From Candidatus Parcubacteria bacterium (GTDB lineage Bacteria; Patescibacteriota; Minisyncoccia; Minisyncoccales; UBA6532), in NCBI GenBank assembly GCA_030645645.1, contig JAUSNC010000039.1:1-8619 (forward strand): DNA of 8,619 nucleotides. The letters run 5' to 3'. Of this stretch, positions 1 to 5,540 are shown one piece after another. The notes beneath the pieces were generated by a model, which saw only the letters and a program-made list of their open reading frames with translations, ran no database searches and had not been told where the DNA came from. The position numbers and the translations under genes were made by a program. Within the stretch, counting starts at the first letter, position 1; each line of letters begins with the position of its first letter.

Positions 1-1
1 T

Positions 2-991
2 GTAGGAATTACAATAGAAACAAGGCCCGATTATATTAATGAAAAGGAAATAAAAAGATTGCGCCAATTCGGCGTGACCAGAGTGGAGCTTGGAATCCAA
101 AGCATTTATGATGATGTTTTAAAATTAAACAGACGCGGCCACGGTGTAAAAGAAACTATCCTGGCCACCTGCCTTTTGAAAGATGCCGGGTTTAAAATAT
201 GCTACCAGATGATGCCTAACCTACCAGGATCTAACTTAAAGCGCGATGAAAAAATGTTTAAGGAAATATTTTCCAATCCAGACTTCCAGCCGGATCTTCT
301 GAAAATATATCCTTGCGCCTTGCTAAAAGAAGCTCCTCTCTACCGCGTCTGGAAAAAAATGGATTACAAACCCTATTCTGAAAAGCAACTTATCAGCCTT
401 ATTGCGGCAATAAAAAAAGAAATTCCGTTTTATTGCCGGATCCAGCGTATAATAAGGGACTTTCCCTCTGATAAAGTAGCGGGGGGAGGAGCGAAAATTT
501 CCAACTTGCGGCAGTATTTATTAAAATTACAGAAGGATAAAGGATGGAAATGCCGCTGTATCAGATGCCGCGAAGTCAAAGGAAATTACAACCCAAAAGA
601 AAAAATTTACCTTTTCAGGGAAGACTACGCCGCTTCTGGGGGGAAAGAGATATTTTTAAGCTTTGAAAATAAAACTAAGGAAAAACTTTTCAGCCTTTTA
701 AGATTAAGGACGGCTTCTGAAAAAGTAATTTTTCCGTCTTTAAGCCGGGCAGCCATAATCAGGGAAATACATACTTATGGCCAGCTTTATCCCCTATCGC
801 CCAATGACGGATCTGTAATTTCTCCGCAACATAAAGGACTAGGAAAGGAAATGATTAAGGAAGCGGAAAAAATTGTAAAAAAAGAATTCGGCTTGAAAAA
901 AATAGCGGCTATTGCCGGAGTAGGCTCAAGGGAATATTTCCGCAAACTCGGATATTCCTTAAAAGAAGAATATATGATTAAAAAATTGTAA
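2..991 (+). CDS. elp3: Elp3-family tRNA uridine(34) carboxymethyl-modifying radical SAM/GNAT enzyme (5' truncated by window edge)
   Basis: This is the C-terminal 329 residues of an Elp3-type enzyme, which uses radical SAM chemistry and acetyl-CoA to install the cm5 group on wobble uridine 34 of tRNAs. The frame is open from base 2, and the TTG at 59 is internal: upstream codons give the family motif GITIETRPDYI, followed by TRVELGIQS, LNRRGHGV and MMPNLPGS, all hallmarks of the Elp3 radical SAM core. A cysteine cluster KCRCIRCREV (about 548-577) marks the linker. The C-terminal acetyltransferase domain carries the acetyl-CoA loop QHKGLGKEM (about 827-853) and ends with the typical GVGSREYFRKLGY. 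The N-terminal part with the CxxxCxxC iron-sulfur cysteines lies outside the window. No other Elongator subunit is visible, which fits the solo Elp3 of archaea and some bacteria. It converges on the - strand operon to its right. Family assignment is very secure; the exact tRNA targets are inferred. Confidence 0.95.
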   Translation, partial: VGITIETRPDYINEKEIKRLRQFGVTRVELGIQSIYDDVLKLNRRGHGVKETILATCLLKDAGFKICYQMMPNLPGSNLKRDEKMFKEIFSNPDFQPDLLKIYPCALLKEAPLYRVWKKMDYKPYSEKQLISLIAAIKKEIPFYCRIQRIIRDFPSDKVAGGGAKISNLRQYLLKLQKDKGWKCRCIRCREVKGNYNPKEKIYLFREDYAASGGKEIFLSFENKTKEKLFSLLRLRTASEKVIFPSLSRAAIIREIHTYGQLYPLSPNDGSVISPQHKGLGKEMIKEAEKIVKKEFGLKKIAAIAGVGSREYFRKLGYSLKEEYMIKKL

Positions 992-1023
992 TAAAAAAGG
1001 AAGATTTATGTAGAATCTTCCTT
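991..1023 (-). terminator. Rho-independent terminator of the UDG operon, overlapping the last gene's stop
   Basis: A 10-bp perfect stem (AAGGAAGATT at 997-1006 with AATCTTCCTT at 1014-1023) has a 7-nt loop. On the - strand it is followed by a run of six or so T residues (complement of the A run at 993-998). The loop-side arm lies inside the 3' end of the 102-residue gene, whose stop codon is 1006-1008. It sits between convergent genes, but on the + strand it is followed by GATAAT rather than a T run, so it should terminate leftward transcription best and help elp3 only weakly. Confidence 0.8.
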
Positions 1024-1314
1024 GATAATAACCTTTTTCCTGGTTTTTTTCCCTTTTTCTTCTAATTCCATAACTCTTTTATGAATAGCATCTATGTGTT
1101 CCCCAATTACTTCTCGGGTTACAGGATTATGTAGTTCTTTTTTTAATAAATCCATAATTCTTTTTTTCCGTTGTGCTAGAATTTCAGCCAGGTGCTTTTT
1201 ATCTTTATTAAGGCGTTTTATTATTTCTCTATCTTCAGCATAAGCAATAAGTCCATCAATAATTTTCACATCTTTCACCGCTTCTAATCTATATCTATAA
1301 AGTTGACATGTCAA
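1006..1314 (-). CDS. Small charged, probably coiled-coil protein of unknown function
   Basis: The protein has 102 residues, rich in Lys, Glu and Ile, with no recognised domain. Residues about 25-60 and 70-90 look like long amphipathic helices with heptad-like Leu/Ile spacing (for example HLAEILAQRKKRIMDLLKKE), suggesting a helical hairpin or coiled coil. The C-terminus is strongly basic (KGKKTRKK). There is no signal peptide or membrane segment. The start is a TTG 8 nt after the stop of the uracil-DNA glycosylase gene; an in-frame TAA lies a short way upstream and no ATG occurs near the N-terminus, so TTG or a GTG about 12 codons in are the choices. The tight spacing makes it the second gene of an operon with that glycosylase, and a terminator overlaps its end. 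A role beside the glycosylase is only positional inference. Confidence 0.7.
   Translation of the reverse strand: MTCQLYRYRLEAVKDVKIIDGLIAYAEDREIIKRLNKDKKHLAEILAQRKKRIMDLLKKELHNPVTREVIGEHIDAIHKRVMELEEKGKKTRKKVIIKEDST
1303..1314. repeat. Perfect 12-bp palindrome over a TTG start codon
   Basis: TTGACATGTCAA is its own reverse complement and covers the first four codons of the small coiled-coil gene, with the TTG start at its edge. It could be a coincidence or a small hairpin or operator around the start; nothing else in the window repeats it exactly. Confidence 0.35.
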
Positions 1315-1322
1315 TTGAATAA

Positions 1323-1862
1323 TTATCGGAGTTTTTTAAAATCTTTCTCCAGAATCTTCTTAAATTTTTGAAATCTTATCCCCGCCGCCGGATGATAGGA
1401 AATAAAGTAGTTTTTATTATCTTGGATCAGCCATTTTCCCCGAAAGTCCTTCATTCTCTTTTCGGGAAAAAACAATTTAAAAGCCACTTCTCCTAATAAA
1501 ATAATCTTTTGGGGATTAATAATTTTAATCTGGTTTTTTAAATAAGGAAGACAAAGAAACACTTCCTTTTTTGTGGGCTTTCGGTTTTTTGGAGGAAAAC
1601 ATTTAACCGGAGACGTAATAAAAACTTTTTTTCTGTCCATACCGGCCATCTCCAGCAGCTGCGTAAGCAGTTTTCCCGCCCTGCCTATAAAGGGACGTCC
1701 CGTCATATCTTCATTGGCACCAGGCGCCTGACCAATGGCAATTATTCTGGCATTAGCCGGTCCTTCTCCGGGTACGGTATTATTCCTGGTTTTCCATAGA
1801 ATGCATTTTTTGCATTTTTTAATTGCTTCGGCTATTCTTTTTAATTCTTTTTCTTTATTCAT
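1323..1862 (-). CDS. Uracil-DNA glycosylase, family 4 (iron-sulfur type)
   Basis: The 179-residue protein removes uracil from DNA, starting base excision repair after cytosine deamination. All four cysteines that hold the 4Fe-4S cluster in family 4 enzymes are present: C17 and C20 (CKKC), C88 (SPVKCFPP) and C104 (FLCLPYL). The first catalytic motif reads GQAPGANED (44-52), followed by GRPFIGRAGKLL. The second motif is YHPAA near residues 155-159, the equivalent of the family's HPSA or HPAA loop. Length is about normal for the stand-alone enzyme. The one notable change is Q45 where many members have Glu (GEAPG). The start is an ATG with no clear ribosome binding site. It lies 34 nt after the DUF475 gene and 8 nt before the small coiled-coil gene, so all three may share a transcript. 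I do not see the insert expected of the UDGX branch. Confidence 0.93.
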   Translation of the reverse strand: MNKEKELKRIAEAIKKCKKCILWKTRNNTVPGEGPANARIIAIGQAPGANEDMTGRPFIGRAGKLLTQLLEMAGMDRKKVFITSPVKCFPPKNRKPTKKEVFLCLPYLKNQIKIINPQKIILLGEVAFKLFFPEKRMKDFRGKWLIQDNKNYFISYHPAAGIRFQKFKKILEKDFKKLR

Positions 1863-1896
1863 TCGTGTACGTATTTATACTGAGTATATTGAAATA

Positions 1897-2814
1897 TTAG
1901 CCTCCATTTTTTAATAATTTATTAGAAGACAAAAAGGTTAGTCCGACAAGCCCTATAGTGGCTACTGTAGGTAAATATTCCGGGATCTGAACACCAAAAC
2001 TTTTTAGGATCATTATTATGCCCAAAAGGCCGATTGAGGTCATGGCGCCGTTCTTCAACCATTTATACTGCGAAACTTTTTCAATACCCACAATGGTCAA
2101 TTGTCTTACAACTAAGGCGCCGATCCCGTTTCCGATAAGAATCAAGGGAATGGCAGTTGTGAAGGCAAAAGCGCCGAATACTCCATCAAAAGAAAAAGAA
2201 GCGTCTAAAACCTCAAGATACATCAATTTTGAAAAATTGCTTAAATTATTATTTGCGCCTTGCATTATTTCCTCTTGCTTTGCCGCCTGTTCCCTAAATC
2301 CGTATAGTATAAAAAATACGGCATTACCGACTGCGGCAGAAAGCATTAAATGCCAATCTCCTTTCGCCAAATATAGAATAGTTACTAAAATAATTGCTGC
2401 GCTGGCGAAAAACCAAACACCATGATGAGGCTTTATCAGCTTGTCTGGAACAAAATATGGATCCTTTTTTTCCAAAAACAGCCAGTGCAGATAGAGAAGC
2501 GCCATAAAAACTCCGGCACCCAAAAGGATTATGCCTTTTCTTTCTTCTATCAGCTGCGAAAAATCCGAAGATCCGGAAAAAGCCGCATGAAAAGCACCCA
2601 TAAAACCTATTTCAGGAACTGACATCCAGACAACCAGTAAGGGTACGAGTCCTCGGATGATAAAAACAGCAAAAATTATCCCCCAAAAAAGGAAAATCTT
2701 ACGCCACTTTGCACTCATTGTTTTTAAAACATGGGCGTTGATAATGGCATTATCCACTGAACTAACCACTTCAAAAACAATCAGTCCTAAAATTATAACT
2801 ATCTCATTAAGCAT
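1897..2814 (-). CDS. TerC/DUF475-family integral membrane protein
   Basis: The 305-residue protein has about eight hydrophobic segments (roughly 3-28, 38-64, 94-115, 132-150, 156-173, 211-236, 256-272, 281-297). Two related acidic motifs, one per half, are characteristic of the DUF475 branch of the TerC superfamily: EVVSSVDNAIINA at 15-27 and EVLDASFSFDGVFGAFA at 201-217. Their Asp, Glu and Asn side chains within membrane helices suggest cation binding. TerC relatives are linked to tellurite resistance and to manganese or other metal export, but the substrate of DUF475 proteins is not something the sequence can settle. Start is an ATG with a plausible promoter shortly upstream; the ribosome binding site is weak. 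It leads a probable three-gene transcript with the uracil-DNA glycosylase and a small coiled-coil protein. The gene is intact and of usual length. Confidence 0.88.
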   Translation of the reverse strand: MLNEIVIILGLIVFEVVSSVDNAIINAHVLKTMSAKWRKIFLFWGIIFAVFIIRGLVPLLVVWMSVPEIGFMGAFHAAFSGSSDFSQLIEERKGIILLGAGVFMALLYLHWLFLEKKDPYFVPDKLIKPHHGVWFFASAAIILVTILYLAKGDWHLMLSAAVGNAVFFILYGFREQAAKQEEIMQGANNNLSNFSKLMYLEVLDASFSFDGVFGAFAFTTAIPLILIGNGIGALVVRQLTIVGIEKVSQYKWLKNGAMTSIGLLGIIMILKSFGVQIPEYLPTVATIGLVGLTFLSSNKLLKNGG

Positions 2815-2846
2815 CTTTTTATAATTCCATTCAAAACTACCCTTTC

Positions 2847-2876
2847 ATTTTAAATTCTTTTTGCTTTTTTTGCCAA
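2847..2876 (-). promoter_or_regulatory. Candidate sigma-70-type promoter for the DUF475 gene
   Basis: On the - strand TTGGCA (2871-2876) and TAAAAT (2847-2852) are separated by 18 nt. The predicted transcript would begin near 2840, leaving a leader of about 25 nt. It lies just after the terminator of the preceding small gene, which supports an independent start here. Match by eye only. Confidence 0.5.
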
Positions 2877-2885
2877 TTCCTAATT

Positions 2886-2911
2886 AAAAAACCCGCTTAT
2901 TGTTTAAGCGG
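2886..2911 (-). terminator. Rho-independent terminator of the 57-residue gene
   Basis: CCGCTTA (2893-2899) pairs with TAAGCGG (2905-2911) across a 5-nt loop, and on the - strand the stem is followed by G and six T residues (complement of 2886-2891). The first arm on the transcript contains the last sense codons and most of the TAA stop (2904-2906) of the small basic protein, so the gene ends inside its own terminator. Confidence 0.8.
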
Positions 2912-3077
2912 ATTTCTCGGCGGTTTTCGGTTTATTTTTCTTTTTGGGCAGATAATTTTTGTAGACTTCATTAATTAATTCCTTTTGTTTGGCTAAATCC
3001 AAAACTCCACCACGTATCCTGGCCTTTTCATTACGAATGAACTTACTTTGAGATCTTGAAAATTTTCGGTTTACCAT
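2904..3077 (-). CDS. Small basic protein of unknown function (57 residues)
   Basis: An ATG-initiated frame of 57 codons begins MVNRKFSRSQSKFIRNEKAR and continues with a helical-looking middle (LDLAKQKELINEVYKNYL) and a Lys-rich tail (PKKKNKPKTAEKSA). It is strongly basic throughout and has no cysteine, signal peptide or membrane helix, so nucleic-acid or ribosome association is possible but only inferred from charge. Support for its being a real gene is the terminator that starts right at its stop, a TATAAT box 13 nt upstream of the ATG, and the fact that it fills a gap of about 350 bases between two other genes on the same strand. No Shine-Dalgarno sequence is visible. I recognise no family with confidence. 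Confidence 0.65.
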   Translation of the reverse strand: MVNRKFSRSQSKFIRNEKARIRGGVLDLAKQKELINEVYKNYLPKKKNKPKTAEKSA

Positions 3078-3090
3078 ATGCGTTTTGATT

Positions 3091-3096
3091 ATTATA
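3091..3096 (-). promoter_or_regulatory. TATAAT -10 element before the 57-residue gene
   Basis: A perfect TATAAT lies on the - strand 13 nt before the ATG at 3077, which would give a very short leader. No good -35 hexamer is found at 16-18 nt, only TGCAGA-like sequence, and the surroundings are very AT-rich, so it may be chance. Confidence 0.3.
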
Positions 3097-3162
3097 ATAA
3101 TATATGTTTATTCTTCTGCACTACTTCTACCACACTATCAATATTTTTGTAAGCTGTACAAT

Positions 3163-3181
3163 AAGTTTTAAGGTAAAACTT
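3163..3181 (-). repeat. Inverted repeat over the stop of the MurE-like gene
   Basis: AAGTTTTA (3163-3170) and TAAAACTT (3174-3181) form an 8-bp, mostly A-T stem with a 3-nt loop spanning the TAA stop at 3168-3170. No clear T run follows on the - strand, so it is at best a weak terminator or a 3'-end stabilising hairpin. Confidence 0.35.
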
Positions 3182-4487
3182 CTAACGAAAGCTCTCTGAC
3201 GATTTTTCTGTCGTCCCAAGGAATTTTCTCCCCTTTTGCAATACACATCCATGGCTCTGATCCTTTGCCGGTTATAACAACCGTATCCCCTGCTCCAGCT
3301 ATTTGTACGGCTTTTTTAATCGCTTCTTTTCTGTCTAAAATTTCATACAGATTTGATTCCTGGAAATTTGCAGTTAGAATTCCTTTTTTTATTTCAGATA
3401 AAATTTGTTCGGGATTTTCATCATAAGGATCTTCGTCGGTCAAAATAATTTTCTGGCAGTAATTTGCCGCAATTTGGCCGAGTTCGGGCCTTTTCCATTT
3501 ATCTCTTCCTCCGCCGGCTGCTCCTAAAACGCAGATTAATCGCGAGGTTTTTAAAGTTTTATATACGTTTTCCAGGGCGGCTGGAGTATGGGCATAGTCA
3601 ACAATGGCTGTAAAAGGCTTTTCAATAACAACTTCCATTCTTCCCGGCACTTCTTTGATTTTTTCCAGCCCTTTTTTGCAAGTCTCAATATTAATTCCTT
3701 GCGATAATCCAAAACATATTGCAGCCAGAGAATTATAGATATTGAATTTACCCAGTAGATTGAGATTGAATTCTTTGCCGTCAATAGTGAATCTTGATCC
3801 GTTTGGCATTAATTGATAGTTTTTTACTTCTACTATATTAATTTCCTTTGAAGGTAATTGCGTAAATAACTCATCTTTGATCTTATAGCCGAATTTTCCT
3901 TCTGCAATAAATTGTAAAAAGTAATCAGCATTGGGATCGTCTAAGTTCACGATTGAAATTGTATTTTTCTTGATTCCATTTTTGAGACTTCTAAACAATT
4001 CTCCTTTGGCTGTTTTATACGCTTCAAATCCTCCGTGCCTTTCAATGTGCTCCGGTGTTATATTTGTAAATACTGCCGCGTCAAAATCAATAAATCTATG
4101 GCGGAATTGCTTTATCCCTTCGGATGTAACTTCCAAAACAGCGTATTCACATTCGGCATTTACCGCCTGCCTGAGAAATTTTTGTATCTTTAAACGCCCG
4201 GGCATTGTCATTTTTAAATTATTTGGCCATTCTTTACTTCCGATTTTAAAACATATAGAGGACGACGAGGCTGTTTTAAACCCAGCTTCTTTCAAAATAG
4301 CGTCAATCATTTCCACAACAGTTGATTTTCCGTTGGTGCCGGTCACTCCTACGATTATTAATTTTTTTGAGGGAAACCTGTAAAAAACGGCTCCTAAAAA
4401 GGCCCACGTTAAATAATAACAGTTGATTAAAAAAGAAGGAGTTATTTTTTTTATCAAATCTTTAATCATAAATACATATTTTTTCAT
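3168..4487 (-). CDS. MurE-like Mur ligase lacking the N-terminal UDP-binding domain
   Basis: The 439-residue protein is an ATP-dependent amide ligase of the Mur ligase family, closest to UDP-MurNAc-tripeptide synthetase (MurE). Visible motifs in order: P-loop GVTGTNGKST at 47-56, EVTSEG at 118-123, TNITPEHIERHGG at 140-152, the probable carbamylated lysine K160 in AKGELF, GKFNIYNSLAA at the start of the third part, DYAHTPAALENV, GAAGGGRDKWKRP, LTDEDPYDENPEQI and GKGSEPWM. The P-loop begins near residue 47, whereas in ordinary MurE it comes after a domain of roughly 100 residues that binds the UDP part of the substrate; here that domain is absent. It is replaced by a hydrophobic stretch (about 18-36, FLINCYYLTWAFLGAVFYRF) that could touch the membrane. 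The DNPR motif that reads meso-diaminopimelate in classical MurE is changed to EDPYDE. ATG start with AAGG about 9 nt upstream. Ligase chemistry is secure; the substrate is uncertain. Confidence 0.87.
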   Translation of the reverse strand: MKKYVFMIKDLIKKITPSFLINCYYLTWAFLGAVFYRFPSKKLIIVGVTGTNGKSTVVEMIDAILKEAGFKTASSSSICFKIGSKEWPNNLKMTMPGRLKIQKFLRQAVNAECEYAVLEVTSEGIKQFRHRFIDFDAAVFTNITPEHIERHGGFEAYKTAKGELFRSLKNGIKKNTISIVNLDDPNADYFLQFIAEGKFGYKIKDELFTQLPSKEINIVEVKNYQLMPNGSRFTIDGKEFNLNLLGKFNIYNSLAAICFGLSQGINIETCKKGLEKIKEVPGRMEVVIEKPFTAIVDYAHTPAALENVYKTLKTSRLICVLGAAGGGRDKWKRPELGQIAANYCQKIILTDEDPYDENPEQILSEIKKGILTANFQESNLYEILDRKEAIKKAVQIAGAGDTVVITGKGSEPWMCIAKGEKIPWDDRKIVRELSLEVLP

Positions 4488-4517
4488 ATTTTTATGCCTT
4501 AAATCTGCGCTTAAATC

Positions 4518-4546
4518 AATATATCATTTAATTTTTAAAAGGTTAA
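4518..4546 (-). promoter_or_regulatory. Candidate extended -10 promoter for the MurE-like gene
   Basis: On the - strand TTAACC (4541-4546) is followed after 17 nt by TATATT (4518-4523), preceded directly by TGA, as in an extended -10 box. Transcription would start near 4511, with a leader of about 25 nt. The position directly after an upstream terminator supports it. Confidence 0.45.
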
Positions 4547-4555
4547 ATAATCAAT

Positions 4556-4598
4556 AAAAAAACCTTGCGCTTTTCATTCCTAATGAAATTTGCAAGGT
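4556..4598 (-). terminator. Strong rho-independent terminator after the 169-residue gene
   Basis: A long two-part stem pairs ACCTTGC (4562-4568) with GCAAGGT (4592-4598), and TTTCATT (4572-4578) with AATGAAA (4582-4588), around a CCT loop and a small internal bulge. On the - strand it is followed by seven T residues (complement of 4556-4562). It begins 8 nt after the stop of the 169-residue gene. Confidence 0.85.
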
Positions 4599-4606
4599 AT
4601 TGACTA

Positions 4607-5116
4607 TTATGTTTGGTTTTTATTAACTTGACCTTCCTTGGTGATTGGAAATACCGTGAATAAGTGGTCACATATGCCGTTATAGCCTTCTTCTCTTAAT
4701 ACCTCAATTGGCTTTCCGAGAATATCTGCTAATTTTCGACATACCTGATAGTTACTACAAGTGAAACGGCTTAATTCTCTAAAAGTTTCAACCTTTTCCG
4801 GCAATTCGACTATCACGATTTTGTATTTGAGCTTTTTAAATAAGTTGAAAGGGAATTTTCGCTTCACTGTTTCCGCCTGGGGTTTTAAAGCTGATCTTAA
4901 CATCTCTGGCGTAACTCCCATGATATCTAACACGCGTTTTAGAGGGAGCCAAAAACTTAGATTGTTAAAACTTATGTGCTGATATTGAATGCAATCATTT
5001 GAGTTTACCGACATTCTCACAAGCTTCGCGGAGGCGAAAACGTTTTTAATGATTTCGTCTGTGATTTCCTCCGGTCGTCTAAATCTTACATTTTTTACTT
5101 TTTGGTTTTTTTCCAA
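4607..5116 (-). CDS. Protein of unknown function (169 residues), single-gene transcription unit
   Basis: I do not recognise a family. The protein is soluble, mixed alpha/beta by appearance, and contains four cysteines (C42, C120, C126, C149). A strand-like stretch KYKIVIVELPEKV (98-110) lies between two helical parts; the segments ITDEIIKNVFASAKLVRMSV and CRKLADILGKPIEVLREEG (126-144) resemble helix-turn-helix elements of DNA-binding proteins, but this is not strong enough to call a regulator. The start is taken as TTG at 5114-5116, because an in-frame TAG stands directly before it; AGGTAAG just upstream can serve as ribosome binding site. An alternative is ATG at residue 35, which would cut the conserved-looking N-terminal helix. 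It has its own promoter with a perfect TTGACA and its own strong terminator, so it is expressed independently of its neighbours. Confidence 0.7.
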   Translation of the reverse strand: MEKNQKVKNVRFRRPEEITDEIIKNVFASAKLVRMSVNSNDCIQYQHISFNNLSFWLPLKRVLDIMGVTPEMLRSALKPQAETVKRKFPFNLFKKLKYKIVIVELPEKVETFRELSRFTCSNYQVCRKLADILGKPIEVLREEGYNGICDHLFTVFPITKEGQVNKNQT

Positions 5117-5139
5117 CTATCTTACCTACTGTTAGCACA

Positions 5140-5168
5140 TATATGCCATGTTTATTTTTGTTTGTCAA
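5140..5168 (-). promoter_or_regulatory. Promoter of the 169-residue gene
   Basis: On the - strand a perfect TTGACA (5163-5168) is followed after 17 nt by CATATA (5140-5145), which is preceded by TGG, giving an extended -10 form. The start of transcription would be near 5133, leaving a leader of under 20 nt before the TTG start. It lies in the 70-nt gap between two genes of the same strand. Confidence 0.55.
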
Positions 5169-5186
5169 CTTATTTTTTATAATAGG

Positions 5187-5492
5187 TCAGGCTTCTAAAA
5201 CCGAATATTTCTTCTTTTTAACCAGTAAAAAGATAATATTGAAAGGATTATTCAGGTGGTCGTAAAGCGTGCCGGAGAACGGTATATCCAGAATATGCAG
5301 TAATCTGGATCCTGTTATTAAATGTTTAATTCTGTATTTCTCACCTTTTTTATTTTTTTGCGAATACAAAAAACAATGGTGCAATTCATGTGCCGCCTTT
5401 CCTTTTCCTGATTCCATGTGGTGCATATGGTGCACCAGATAAAGCCTTGTTTGGTTTTCCTCGGTTAGGAGATTCTTATGTTTTTTGCTCAT
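5187..5492 (-). CDS. Small histidine-rich protein with an HExxH-type motif
   Basis: The 101-residue protein is of unknown family. Residues 20-40 hold a striking histidine cluster, VHHMHHMESGKGKAAHELHH, of which HELHH (35-39) fits the HExxH zinc-binding signature of metallopeptidases; C40 follows directly. The histidines H21, H22, H24 and H25 could add a second metal site. The remainder (about 45-101) is basic, with a hydrophobic segment FNIIFLLV near 84-91, and is too short for a classical zincin fold, so catalysis is uncertain. Metal binding is a reasonable inference; peptidase activity is not shown. ATG start with no Shine-Dalgarno; it lies 48 nt after the ITP/XTP phosphatase gene and has no evident promoter of its own, so it may be translated from the same message. 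It is the only gene in the window that ends in TGA. Confidence 0.65.
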   Translation of the reverse strand: MSKKHKNLLTEENQTRLYLVHHMHHMESGKGKAAHELHHCFLYSQKNKKGEKYRIKHLITGSRLLHILDIPFSGTLYDHLNNPFNIIFLLVKKKKYSVLEA

Positions 5493-5540
5493 TTTTTTAA
5501 CTGACTTTGTTCGGCAAGTTGGAATAAAATCTTACAAATT

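Noticed and set aside
1873..1879. TATAAAT on the - strand just before the uracil-DNA glycosylase start
   Set aside because: It would leave almost no leader and has no -35 partner; co-transcription with the DUF475 gene explains expression more simply.
2018..2622. Two open frames on the + strand opposite the DUF475 gene
   Set aside because: They are antisense shadows of a clearly recognised membrane protein, with no start signals or family features.
3551..4383. Frames overlapping the MurE-like gene on both strands
   Set aside because: The Mur ligase motifs cover the whole region, so these are out-of-frame shadows.
5117..5189. Read-through of the TGA at 5187-5189 into about 35 further codons, as if TGA were glycine (code 25 of some Patescibacteria)
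   Set aside because: No other gene in the window has an in-frame TGA, the extension runs across a promoter, and it shows no protein-like pattern.
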